Of a stretch of DNA of 54,590 bases, positions 32,269 through 40,755 are shown in pieces. Both the position numbers and the translations under genes were made by a program. The notes under the pieces were generated by a model. That model made no database searches. It was not told the origin of the DNA and saw nothing but the letters and a program-made list of their open reading frames with translations. This stretch comes from Cytophagales bacterium (lineage in GTDB: Bacteria; Bacteroidota; Bacteroidia; Cytophagales; Cyclobacteriaceae). Every line of letters starts with the position of its first letter. Position 1 is the stretch's first letter. The stretch covers positions 1-54,590 of the forward strand of contig JADBYK010000106.1 in NCBI GenBank assembly GCA_020403045.1, in the 5' to 3' direction.

Positions 32269-33416
32269 AGAGAATACTAGTCATCAGCTTTAGTGATTTG
32301 AATCATGACGCACGCGTCTCGCGACAGGTTGATTTTATTAAAGACAATTATCTCGTTACAGTTGCAGCCTATGGTGGCCAAGAAAACAAAGGGTATGAAC
32401 TAATCCCAATCACAAAGACAAAGTTCACTTTTGCCCATAAGCTGTTCTCGTCATTCTTTCTACTCACCCGTTGGCACGGCAAGGCCTACAGCCTACTTTA
32501 CCAACTTAGTTCAATAGAGGAAGCGCTTCGACAAAAGATGTTTGACCTAATCATAGCTAACGATGTAGAGAGCTTACCCTTCGCATTCAGCTTAAAAACG
32601 AATGCGAAAATAATTTTTGATGCGCATGAATACGCCCCACGTCACTTTGAAGATCGATTGACCTGGCGCATATTTTTTCAGCCATTTAATATCCACCTGT
32701 GCAAAAAATATATCCCACAAGTAGACGCTATGATTACCGTTGGGAAAGGATTAGCTAACGAGTACGAAAAGAATTTTGGTGTAAGACCTACTATTATTAC
32801 AAACGCTACCTGGTATTCTGATATTAAGCCCTCAAAAATAGTTGATCGTAAGGTCAGGCTTATCCATCATGGCGGGTCGACCCCTTCTAGAAAATTAGAA
32901 TTGATGATTGAGATGATGACATATCTCGATGATCGGTTTACTCTCGATCTCATGTTGATCGTACCACAACTTGCGTCTGCCAAGACGTCAAACTACATTA
33001 ACACGCTAAAGCAACTAGCTGCAAATGATGATCGTATTCGTTTCTTATCACCATTAAGAAGCAATGAACTGGTCTCCTTTCTCAATCAGTATGACATCGG
33101 TGTCTTTCTCTTACCTCCTGTCAATTTCAATTATGCGAATACGCTTCCAAATAAATTATTTGACTTTATCCAGGCTCGTTTAGCGATCGCCATTGGCCCG
33201 ACACCCGAAATGGCCGAAATCGTAAACCACTATGACATAGGAGTTGTGGCAGAGAATTTTACCGCAAAGGCTTTAGCTGATAAATTATCCACCCTCACGA
33301 CTGAAAGGCTAAATGGTTTAAAACTGAATGCTGAAAAAGCTGCGATAGAATTGACCGCTGAAAGAAATAAGGAAAAACTAGAAGAAATAATTGGTTCTTT
33401 ACTTGGCCCCTATTGA
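32265..33416 (+). CDS. Glycosyltransferase, GT-B fold
   Basis: 383 residues from the ATG at 32265, which gives ATGA coupling to ruvC; the upstream frame into ruvC is not used. The start MKRILVISFSDLNHDARVSRQ and the later IFDAHEYAP, HHGGSTPSRKLE and ANTLPNKLFDFIQARLAIAIG segments match family 4-type retaining glycosyltransferases, with the PNKLFDF loop near the nucleotide-sugar site. It is convergent with, and overlaps by 18 bases, the next glycosyltransferase gene on the minus strand, so it flanks the glycan cluster. Confidence 0.85.
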   Translation: MKRILVISFSDLNHDARVSRQVDFIKDNYLVTVAAYGGQENKGYELIPITKTKFTFAHKLFSSFFLLTRWHGKAYSLLYQLSSIEEALRQKMFDLIIANDVESLPFAFSLKTNAKIIFDAHEYAPRHFEDRLTWRIFFQPFNIHLCKKYIPQVDAMITVGKGLANEYEKNFGVRPTIITNATWYSDIKPSKIVDRKVRLIHHGGSTPSRKLELMIEMMTYLDDRFTLDLMLIVPQLASAKTSNYINTLKQLAANDDRIRFLSPLRSNELVSFLNQYDIGVFLLPPVNFNYANTLPNKLFDFIQARLAIAIGPTPEMAEIVNHYDIGVVAENFTAKALADKLSTLTTERLNGLKLNAEKAAIELTAERNKEKLEEIIGSLLGPY

Positions 33417-34523
33417 TTTAACATTCGAATAAACTGCTTCTATCCTTAGCAAAAAGCTTGCTTCCGAAAATCGTTCGTTAACCGATCTACTTATACTGGT
33501 TGAGTTATAATTCTTATAATTCAATATCATTTGTTCGATACCGTGCTGCAGAGCTGTAACATCCTCTACATTTACTAACATCCCATTGCTTTCATCGACT
33601 AATTCTTCCGGACCACCACAACGTGTAGAAACAACTGGTCGTCCCGCTGCCATCGCTTCTGCCAATGCCACACAAAACGTTTCTGAACGGCTGGAGCACA
33701 CGAAGAAATGAAGTCGCGACATAAATGCCGGCACTTCCTTCGGCAAAACAAATCCGTAAAAAATACATTTTTGCTCAATGCCTAATTCTGTAGCGAGCGC
33801 TTCGTAAGATTGTAGCAACTTGCCACTCCCCCCAACGTGCAATACAAAATTAGTCTTCAAATCAACCACCGCTCTCAAAAGGATATCCAGACCCTTCACC
33901 GGCTGATTGAGCGTCCCTAAAAAACCAATTTGAGTAATTTTTGATTCAGTATAGGGTGCTACATCAAACCGTTCCGTTTCTACGATGTTGGGTACAACAG
34001 AAACATCCCGTTTTACAAAATGTTTCACTTCATTAGCCAGCATTCTACTGACAGCCACTAACACAGAAGCGCGTTTCATTCCGAAAATGGTTAACCATTT
34101 ATGAATGAAACTTCTGAAATTATTAGACGGTCTGGTATGTTCCGTCAGCACAAAAGGAACTTTAAGAATCACCGACAAACTCCACGCCCAAAAGGCCGAT
34201 GGATAACCGACATGGGCATGAATTATCTCTGGTCGAAATTCCCTAGCGATTTTCAAACTAGTATGTATCAGCAACCATAAGTAGTTAAGTTGATTAAAAA
34301 TTGGAAACGATTTTTTTACTACGATTCGATATTCGTGAATATCCTGATCTAAATCTTCTTGCAATGAAATAGAAGAAAACGCGAAGTTCGTGTAGTCTAC
34401 TACAGATGAAATAACTGAAACTGTATGATGCGCACTCAATGCTTTCGCCTGACTTTTGATAAACACACCCGCACCAGGATTTTTTTCGCTTGGATACCAG
34501 GGTGTAAGCAGAAGTATTCTCAT
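33399..34523 (-). CDS. Glycosyltransferase family 4
   Basis: 374 residues, complete GT-B enzyme. N-terminal LLTPWYPSEKNPGAGVF and HAHVGYPSAF, then the GT4 C-terminal motif SRSETFCVALAEAMAAGRPVV with the EX7E glutamates, and GGPEELV. It probably adds a sugar from a nucleotide donor to an envelope or exopolysaccharide. It is the last gene of a minus-strand operon (GT4, flippase, FkbM methyltransferase, GT4), 9 bases after the methyltransferase gene. Confidence 0.9.
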   Translation of the reverse strand: MRILLLTPWYPSEKNPGAGVFIKSQAKALSAHHTVSVISSVVDYTNFAFSSISLQEDLDQDIHEYRIVVKKSFPIFNQLNYLWLLIHTSLKIAREFRPEIIHAHVGYPSAFWAWSLSVILKVPFVLTEHTRPSNNFRSFIHKWLTIFGMKRASVLVAVSRMLANEVKHFVKRDVSVVPNIVETERFDVAPYTESKITQIGFLGTLNQPVKGLDILLRAVVDLKTNFVLHVGGSGKLLQSYEALATELGIEQKCIFYGFVLPKEVPAFMSRLHFFVCSSRSETFCVALAEAMAAGRPVVSTRCGGPEELVDESNGMLVNVEDVTALQHGIEQMILNYKNYNSTSISRSVNERFSEASFLLRIEAVYSNVKSIGAK

Positions 34524-34532
34524 GGCTTAATT

Positions 34533-35417
34533 CTATTGCGGCACAAAAATGACATTGCCGAAAGATGGCATCGTAGAACTTGAAACTAACTTCCCCATTT
34601 TATTAACGACAAAAGGAAGATAGTTAAGGGCAGTAAAGAATTCAGCTACATCTTCAAGTGAATAGCCGGCAGCCCGATATGTTACCTCACTTACTTCTAG
34701 CATAACAAGCGGACGAAAACGCGTGATGGTTGCACGCCCACCTTGAAGTGCTTTTAACTCGCTCCCTTCAATATCCATTTTAATAAAATCTAAACGGTCT
34801 AAGGAAAGATGACTCCATTCATCATCTAATTTTTTTAGCTCAGCTTTTACAGAACGTTGATTTTGAAGTAATCCGGGAAAAAACGTAGCCTGTCCTTCAT
34901 TTTCATTTTCCCCAACAAAATAGATCGGAAAGGAGCCAACTTCATCGGAAAGTCCGAAGGGCTTTACTATTACATTGGTAAATTGATTGAGCTGAATGTT
35001 TTCCTCGAGCATTTTCCGTAGCGCAGGTACAGGCTCAAATGCCACTACCTTCCCTTGCGTCAATCGCTTAGCCGCAAAAATGGAATACTCCCCGATATTC
35101 GCACCTATGTCTAATAGCACCATATCGCTCTTTAAAAAATCGTGCAAAAAAAGCAACTCACGATACTCATGAAAACCTGTCCAATAAATGGAAGCACCCA
35201 TGATCTTTGAGCGATCTAATTTAAGATATAAGTCAGCATCAAAATTCTCTATTACCACGATGTTCGGCTCTGTATTATTGGGCCTTTTCAAAACAATAGA
35301 TCGCACAATCCACTTCGAAAAAGCAAAAACCACTTTCTGTGCTTTATGCGGAATGGTCGCACGCACAGTGATGAGTCGTGCGTTCGAATAACGAAAAAAT
35401 GAAGCAAGCCAGCTCAT
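34533..35417 (-). CDS. FkbM family methyltransferase
   Basis: 294 residues from the ATG at 35417, which overlaps the flippase stop as ATGA; an in-frame start at 35525 would overlap the flippase by over 100 bases. The SAM-binding core is VLLDIGANIGEYS followed by KVVAFEPVP; FIKMDIEGSELKALQGG is the FkbM signature. The enzyme O-methylates small molecules or sugars; in glycan clusters FkbM proteins methylate polysaccharide residues. The first 60 residues contain a hydrophobic region of unknown role. Confidence 0.9.
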   Translation of the reverse strand: MSWLASFFRYSNARLITVRATIPHKAQKVVFAFSKWIVRSIVLKRPNNTEPNIVVIENFDADLYLKLDRSKIMGASIYWTGFHEYRELLFLHDFLKSDMVLLDIGANIGEYSIFAAKRLTQGKVVAFEPVPALRKMLEENIQLNQFTNVIVKPFGLSDEVGSFPIYFVGENENEGQATFFPGLLQNQRSVKAELKKLDDEWSHLSLDRLDFIKMDIEGSELKALQGGRATITRFRPLVMLEVSEVTYRAAGYSLEDVAEFFTALNYLPFVVNKMGKLVSSSTMPSFGNVIFVPQ

Positions 35418-36844
35418 GAAAGAAATAACTTTTTGATTTCCAGACGATAAACCCACCCTAACGTGGCAAGTGCAATCAAGACATAAAATCCATGCACCCA
35501 ATACGGATAGGCAACCCCTAGCCAAGGTTCCACAACCATGATCAGCGCTGCCAATGAAAGCGGAGCAATGATCATCTTAGCAATACTAATTTTAAACGAA
35601 AATTTATCTTTTACTCCCCAATACAACATAACTATCTCTGCAACATAACTTATCCAGGTAGAAGCTATTGCTCCATAAACACCAAACTTCCTGATGAGAA
35701 TAAACATAGCCCCAACTTTAATTAGTAAAATGAGTAAATAATAGATTGGCAAGGGACGTGAGTATTTAAGAGCCGCATACGGAAAGGCTACAAACAATCT
35801 CATCGATCGGAAAAGATAGATGACAGCTGCATAAGGCAAAATCGCAATCGCCTGTCTATAACCTGGTTTGGTAAAAACAAATTCAATGATGATAGGGAAA
35901 ACAAATATGCTAGCACTTACAAGCAACATCGCCATTGCGGTGAGTCCATGATAGTAACGATTAGTCTCAATCGTATTGTGCTTCTCCTTCTGCATGGCAA
36001 CTATGCCAAGTACCTTTGGATAAAAAGAAGAGTTCAGGCCCGTCAACACAAACTCAATAGCCAACATGCATTTCAAAGCCAGATCATACACTCCTAACGA
36101 GCCAACGGATATAAAAAGTAAAAGAAAAAACCGATCATAATAGTTAATAAACCATTGCTGCAATTGATAAATCACCGAAGTATTATTGAACGAGAAAGTG
36201 GTCTTGAGCAATTGCCAATTGAAATGAAAACCAAATTGTCCGAAAATATAACTTAACACCCAAGCCCCTGACAGAAGCGAGGCAATTAACTTTCCGCCAA
36301 TAGGTCCCCACAAACTTTCAGGAAAAAGATAGAGGCCGGCTATAGTCAATCCTGCAATCAGAGAAAATGACAACACGTTTGATAAAAGGAAAACAGTAGG
36401 CTTTTCCTGCGTTTGCAAAAGACTATTGTTCACTTTTAACAATGCTTGAAAAATTCCAGTAGCCACGGAGAGCAGCCCGAAGGGATAAAATAGAATTTCC
36501 TCTTCTTTAAATAACGAAGTAAAAATCCAATTACCCAAAAAGGCTAGTGTTAACCCAGAGATGAGACTAAGCAATAAAATAAAAATAAAGGCAGAACTGA
36601 TAAAAGCTCTAAGTTTTTTAGGGTCCTGCTTATAGTCGTGATAGTTGATGTATAAAGAGCTATCGAAGCTATACGTAACAAAAATTTGAACTAACAATGA
36701 GACACTAAAATAGATCGATAGCGCACCGAAAATCTCTACGGGCAATTTGCTATAAAACGGTAATAAAATAATAGCGCTGGCCATGGGCAACGCTCCCGCC
36801 AGTGTGTAGATAAATGAACTTTTAATAAAATGTTTACTGATCAA
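35414..36844 (-). CDS. Wzx-like oligosaccharide flippase
   Basis: 476 residues with 12 to 14 hydrophobic segments and the start HFIKSSFIYTLAGALP typical of polysaccharide biosynthesis (MATE/MOP superfamily) flippases. It would move lipid-linked oligosaccharide across the inner membrane. It lies between a GT4 gene 6 bases upstream and the FkbM gene that it overlaps, in one operon. No Wzy polymerase or priming glycosyltransferase is visible in the window, so the pathway is incomplete here. Confidence 0.88.
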   Translation of the reverse strand: MISKHFIKSSFIYTLAGALPMASAIILLPFYSKLPVEIFGALSIYFSVSLLVQIFVTYSFDSSLYINYHDYKQDPKKLRAFISSAFIFILLLSLISGLTLAFLGNWIFTSLFKEEEILFYPFGLLSVATGIFQALLKVNNSLLQTQEKPTVFLLSNVLSFSLIAGLTIAGLYLFPESLWGPIGGKLIASLLSGAWVLSYIFGQFGFHFNWQLLKTTFSFNNTSVIYQLQQWFINYYDRFFLLLFISVGSLGVYDLALKCMLAIEFVLTGLNSSFYPKVLGIVAMQKEKHNTIETNRYYHGLTAMAMLLVSASIFVFPIIIEFVFTKPGYRQAIAILPYAAVIYLFRSMRLFVAFPYAALKYSRPLPIYYLLILLIKVGAMFILIRKFGVYGAIASTWISYVAEIVMLYWGVKDKFSFKISIAKMIIAPLSLAALIMVVEPWLGVAYPYWVHGFYVLIALATLGWVYRLEIKKLFLS

Positions 36845-36850
36845 AGGAAA

Positions 36851-38149
36851 TCAAATTTCAGGCGCTAAGATACGAATGAGTTGCTGGGTTAGTTGCTTTC
36901 GCGAATAAACCATGTTGGCAGCATTTGGTGTCAAATCCCCCTTTGTCCATTGCAGGTAAAATTCCTGAATCGCCAACATGATTCCTGCACTGTCACTTCG
37001 CTCAAAAATCTTACCGCCACCTGAATTAGAAAGAATTTTTCCAGCATCTCCATCAACTGGTCCAATGGCTAAGATTGGATTACCTGACGCTAGGTATTCA
37101 AAAAACTTACCTGGCAAATTACCCGGAGCAATTGATGTATGGGCCAGCACCAAAAGCTGAAGATCCGTTTTCCCATAAAGTTTCAGCAATTGAGCATGCG
37201 GTACCTGATCAACGAAGCGAATGACTGTTTTCAAAATTATATCTCGCGATATGTAGGTCTTAAATGCCGAATTGACGTTTCCGATAAATTCAACAATCAC
37301 GTTTTGTCGAAACAATTCATCTTTCAGACAAAGGGTTTTAATTGCTTCCATCACAGGCTTTGGATCGCGAAGCTCATCCACCACGCCAATATGGCGCATA
37401 GTAAACTTATTCGTCTTTTGATGCACAATACCTCCGAAGTCAGCTTCGTCAAAACCATTTGTAATTAAATCCACCGGTCGTCCACTAAGCGCTTCCAATC
37501 TTTTCACGTGATAGGGAGCAATAGTTATAATGCGATCAGCCACCGTCAAAACTTTTTTCTCCAAATTTTTGTGACGACTTCTTGCAAGGCGAGTCAGTGA
37601 AAGTGTGTCCAGTAAGTCCCATTCACTCCATGGATCACGAAAGTCAGCAACCCATTTTAAAGATGGATTTTTCTCTTTTAGTTTTAGCCCAATCAAATGA
37701 ATGCTGTGTGGTGGTCCTGTTGTGATTATTCGATCAATTTGATTTGACTTAATAAAATCATCCAAAAAAGCCACTGAAGGCTTGACCCAAAATATACGCG
37801 CATCGGGTATAAAAAAATTACCCCGAATAAATGAGCTTATTTTCTGAAACAAGGACTTCTTTCCGGTGGAAATAAAGTCACTCTGTTTAACTGATTTTTT
37901 TCCAACTATTTTCGAAATCTTAAAAAACAAATCATAGGGTTCCCAAATAGGAAGTTTAATCACCTCCACCGACTCGGGCACATCTTCTAGCAATGAGTTA
38001 TCTTGAATTGTAAAGGAGGGGTTTTCCGGAGTAAATACAATTGGCTCCCAACCTAGCTTACTCAAATACTTAACAAATTTGAGCCAACGTTGCACACCAC
38101 TTCCGCCACTGGGAGGCCAATAATAGGTGATGATCAATACTTTATTCAA
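36851..38149 (-). CDS. Glycosyltransferase family 4 with a TTG start inside a repeat
   Basis: 432 residues. The start YYWPPSGGSGVQRW and the segments TTGPPHSIHL and VADFRDPW define a GT4 subgroup common in Bacteroidota polysaccharide loci; NLPGKFFEYLASGNPILAIG is the donor-binding end. The start is TTG at 38149, supplied by the heptamer array (TTGAATAAAG on the minus strand). An in-frame alternative four codons later is also TTG. It heads the four-gene glycan operon. Confidence 0.88.
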   Translation of the reverse strand: MNKVLIITYYWPPSGGSGVQRWLKFVKYLSKLGWEPIVFTPENPSFTIQDNSLLEDVPESVEVIKLPIWEPYDLFFKISKIVGKKSVKQSDFISTGKKSLFQKISSFIRGNFFIPDARIFWVKPSVAFLDDFIKSNQIDRIITTGPPHSIHLIGLKLKEKNPSLKWVADFRDPWSEWDLLDTLSLTRLARSRHKNLEKKVLTVADRIITIAPYHVKRLEALSGRPVDLITNGFDEADFGGIVHQKTNKFTMRHIGVVDELRDPKPVMEAIKTLCLKDELFRQNVIVEFIGNVNSAFKTYISRDIILKTVIRFVDQVPHAQLLKLYGKTDLQLLVLAHTSIAPGNLPGKFFEYLASGNPILAIGPVDGDAGKILSNSGGGKIFERSDSAGIMLAIQEFYLQWTKGDLTPNAANMVYSRKQLTQQLIRILAPEI

Positions 38150-38191
38150 AATTCAAAATTCAAAATTCAAAATTCAAGATTCAAGATTCAA
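38144..38191. repeat. Heptamer tandem array, unit ATTCAAR
   Basis: Four ATTCAAA units, two ATTCAAG units and a last ATTCAAA lie between miaA and the GT4 gene. The first unit overlaps the first codons of the GT4 gene, so the array forms its whole proximal leader. Confidence 0.92.
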
Positions 38192-38216
38192 AGTATACAA
38201 ACTTATCAATTTGAAT

Positions 38217-39119
38217 TTAGAATGTCATATTTTGACCTACGTCTTCCGGTCTCATCCACCTTATCTCTTGATCCTTTTTAAACCAGGTCATTTGCCGTTT
38301 GGCATAGTGCCTGGAATTCCTTTTCAGTAATCGAATTGCCTCTTCGCGGTCATATTTTTTCTCTAGATGACCAAAAATCTCCTGGTAGCCAACTGTTTGT
38401 AAGGCATTTAGATGTCGTTGAGGATAGAATCTGGTTGCCTCCTCGAACAAACCTCTTTCAATCATCCGATCCATTCGTAAATCTATCCGTTGATACAATT
38501 CTTCACGAGGAAGTTCTAGTCCAATTTTAATTACCTGAAATGGTAAATCGATCTTCTTCTTCTTCCTCAAAATGTGCATTGGCTGGCCTGATGACAAATT
38601 CAACTCCAAAGCCCGCATTAGGCGCTGGGGATTCTGCACATCAACCAATGCAAAATAGTCTGGGTCTATTTTTTCCACTTCACCCTGCAGCCAAGCCAAT
38701 CCTTTTTGGGTATATTTCTCAATGATTTCCTTCCTTAAATCTTCACTTATCTCTGGCATTTCATCAAACCCTTCCAACAATGCCTTGATATACAAACCAG
38801 ATCCCCCGCATAAAATCAACACGTCCCTTTCCTCAAATAATTGATTGATCAACTCCATGGCATCACGTCCAAATTGCCCGGCATTATAGTTTTCTTCGAT
38901 TGACTTAAAGTTGACAAAGTGATGCTTTATCCTTGATAGTTCATCAGCAGAAGGCTTTGCTGTGCCTATTTCCATCTCCCTGTAAATCTGCCTTGAATCA
39001 GCCGAAATGATCTCGGTATTCCATTGCTCTGCTAACGTTATAGCCGCAGCCGTCTTGCCGACTGCCGTTGGACCAACCAAAACAACCAGTTTCTTTCCTT
39101 TCAATGCCGAATTTCCCAT
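38217..39119 (-). CDS. miaA: tRNA dimethylallyltransferase
   Basis: 300 residues from the ATG at 39119; the TTG two codons upstream is less likely. The P-loop GPTAVGKTAA is at about 16-25, then ISADSRQIYREMEIGTAKP, the tRNA A37 and prenyl-donor binding region, GGSGLYIKALLEG, and the C-terminal TVGYQEIFGHL and KRNSRHYAKRQMTWF. It transfers a dimethylallyl group to A37 of tRNAs reading UNN codons. It is divergent from the 90-residue gene at 39172. Confidence 0.96.
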   Translation of the reverse strand: MGNSALKGKKLVVLVGPTAVGKTAAAITLAEQWNTEIISADSRQIYREMEIGTAKPSADELSRIKHHFVNFKSIEENYNAGQFGRDAMELINQLFEERDVLILCGGSGLYIKALLEGFDEMPEISEDLRKEIIEKYTQKGLAWLQGEVEKIDPDYFALVDVQNPQRLMRALELNLSSGQPMHILRKKKKIDLPFQVIKIGLELPREELYQRIDLRMDRMIERGLFEEATRFYPQRHLNALQTVGYQEIFGHLEKKYDREEAIRLLKRNSRHYAKRQMTWFKKDQEIRWMRPEDVGQNMTF

Positions 39120-39171
39120 TACCAAATCTTCAAATTACTACCTATCTTGCCAACAAAATTCGCCACTACGA

Positions 39172-39444
39172 ATGATTAAATATACAAACCAATTTTTGAC
39201 CAAGCTTGAAGATCTTATTGCTGAGTCGGACTACATCATGCGCTACGAAAAAGGCAACTTCAAATCAGGCTATTGCTTGTTAAAAGAGCAAAAGATTATG
39301 ATTGTGAACAAGTTTTTTGCGATGGAAGGAAAAATTAACGCATTGCTCGACATTTTAAAGAATGTAGAGCTAGATACCTCCAAGTTCAGTGAAAAGAATT
39401 TGAAATTGTATGAAGAGTTAACTCGTGCTGAAGTTAAAATCTAG
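39172..39444 (+). CDS. Conserved-looking small protein of unknown function
   Basis: 90 residues from the ATG at 39172; the longer open frame upstream lies antisense to miaA. The protein is soluble and mixed alpha/beta, with YEKGNFKSGYCLLKEQKIMIVNKFFAMEGKINALLDIL as its core (key residues Tyr24, Lys26, Gly27, Cys33). I think similar short proteins occur next to miaA in other Bacteroidota, but I cannot verify it. It may be co-transcribed with the Uma2 gene, whose ATG follows four bases after its stop. Confidence 0.75.
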   Translation: MIKYTNQFLTKLEDLIAESDYIMRYEKGNFKSGYCLLKEQKIMIVNKFFAMEGKINALLDILKNVELDTSKFSEKNLKLYEELTRAEVKI

Positions 39445-39448
39445 ATCA

Positions 39449-39982
39449 ATGGTAAGTCTACTGGAAAGACCACCCCGCACTACCATGGAAGTATTCAAAA
39501 TGCTTCCCGAGGGTACTCGCTGTGAATTAATAGAAGGAATAATCTATATGTCACCCGCGCCAACCATCAACCATCAAGACACTGTTCTCTCTTTGGGCAG
39601 CGAAGTGTTACAATTCGCTAAGAAGAAGAATTTAGGTAAAATCTTTATATCTCCTGTTGATGTCTACCTTGACAGTCAAAAAAATGCTTTTCAACCTGAT
39701 TTGGTTTTTATCAGCAATAACAGGCTTAACATCATAAAAAAAGATGGTATCTATGGCGCCCCTGATCTGGTCGTTGAAATCCTTTCCCCTGGAACAAAAA
39801 ACTTTGATCTTACGAAAAAGAAAAAAATCTATGAGAAATCGGGGGTTAAGGAATATTGGGTTGTTGATCCAACCACTAGAATAGCAATATGTTTCAAATT
39901 GATTGAAAAGAAATTTATCGAATTTAAAAAAGAAAAAGGCAAAATCGTTTCTTCTCTTTTGAATCGCACGTTCAAATTTTAA
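39449..39982 (+). CDS. Uma2 family (DUF820) putative nuclease
   Basis: 177 residues from the ATG at 39449; a GTG at 39425 overlapping the previous gene is possible. Motifs are those of the Uma2/DUF820 restriction-endonuclease-like fold: GTRCELIEGIIYMSPAP near 22-38, QPDLVFIS near 89, APDLVVEILSPGT near 110 and YEKSGVKEYWVVDP near 131. The Asp, Glu and Lys of these motifs match a PD-(D/E)xK centre. Its biological role is unknown; the family is common in cyanobacteria and in mobile contexts. Confidence 0.88.
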   Translation: MVSLLERPPRTTMEVFKMLPEGTRCELIEGIIYMSPAPTINHQDTVLSLGSEVLQFAKKKNLGKIFISPVDVYLDSQKNAFQPDLVFISNNRLNIIKKDGIYGAPDLVVEILSPGTKNFDLTKKKKIYEKSGVKEYWVVDPTTRIAICFKLIEKKFIEFKKEKGKIVSSLLNRTFKF

Positions 39983-39991
39983 TCAATCCCC

Positions 39992-40753
39992 TTGAAAATC
40001 ACCTTCCTCGGTTCTGGTACTTCACAAGGTGTGCCGGTGATTGGCTGTCAATGTGAGGTTTGCCAATCCATGGACTACCGCGACAAGCGACTTAGGGTTT
40101 CCATTCATATTGAGATAGGCTCACATAGTTTCGTAATTGATACAGGTCCCGATTTCCGCCAACAAATGCTTCGAGAGGGCATTAAGAAACTTGACGCAGT
40201 CATACTCACACACAGTCATAAAGATCATATTGCCGGGTTAGACGATGTTCGGGCTTTCAATTACCTGCAACAAAAAGACATGCCGGTGTATGGCATGAAG
40301 CAAACCCTTGCGCAGGTGCAAACAGAATTTTACTATGCTTTTGAGACAGTGAAATATCCGGGTACACCTCAAATCATGCTGCATGAAATTGACGATCGCC
40401 CGTTCGAAGTCAACGGAATTACCATTGCTCCGCTTCCTGTCTTCCATTTGAGAATGCCCGTATTCGGTTTTCGAATCGGCAACTTCAGTTACATCACTGA
40501 TGCCAATCAAATCCCGGCATCCACCTACGAAAAATTAAAGGGAACAGAGGTACTTATTCTTAACGCTCTTCAAAAAGAAAATCATCCCTCCCATTTTACA
40601 CTATCCGAATCAATCGAAGTGGCGAAAATAATTGGCGCTCGGCAGACGTACTTTACGCATATGAGTCACAAATTGGGTTTACATAGGTTGATAGAAAAAG
40701 AATTACCCGAATCGGTTACCTTGGGTTATGATGGTCTTTCTTTCACCGTTTAG
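39992..40753 (+). CDS. MBL-fold hydrolase, PhnP-like phosphodiesterase
   Basis: 253 residues starting at TTG 39992 (FLGSGTSQGVPVIGC is the expected first strand and loop). The beginning has the Cys-x-C-x-x-C zinc-site pattern of PhnP (GCQCEVC), the metal motif is THSHKDHIAGLDD, and further His residues occur in PVFHLRMPVFG and THMSHKLG. It resembles phosphoribosyl 1,2-cyclic phosphate phosphodiesterase and tRNase Z-like hydrolases. No phosphonate genes are nearby, so cyclic nucleotide or RNA substrates are also possible. Confidence 0.88.
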   Translation: MKITFLGSGTSQGVPVIGCQCEVCQSMDYRDKRLRVSIHIEIGSHSFVIDTGPDFRQQMLREGIKKLDAVILTHSHKDHIAGLDDVRAFNYLQQKDMPVYGMKQTLAQVQTEFYYAFETVKYPGTPQIMLHEIDDRPFEVNGITIAPLPVFHLRMPVFGFRIGNFSYITDANQIPASTYEKLKGTEVLILNALQKENHPSHFTLSESIEVAKIIGARQTYFTHMSHKLGLHRLIEKELPESVTLGYDGLSFTV

Positions 40754-40755
40754 TT

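Noticed and set aside
35418-35525. N-terminal extension of the FkbM methyltransferase
   Set aside because: It lies wholly within the flippase gene; the ATG at 35417 gives the usual ATGA coupling.
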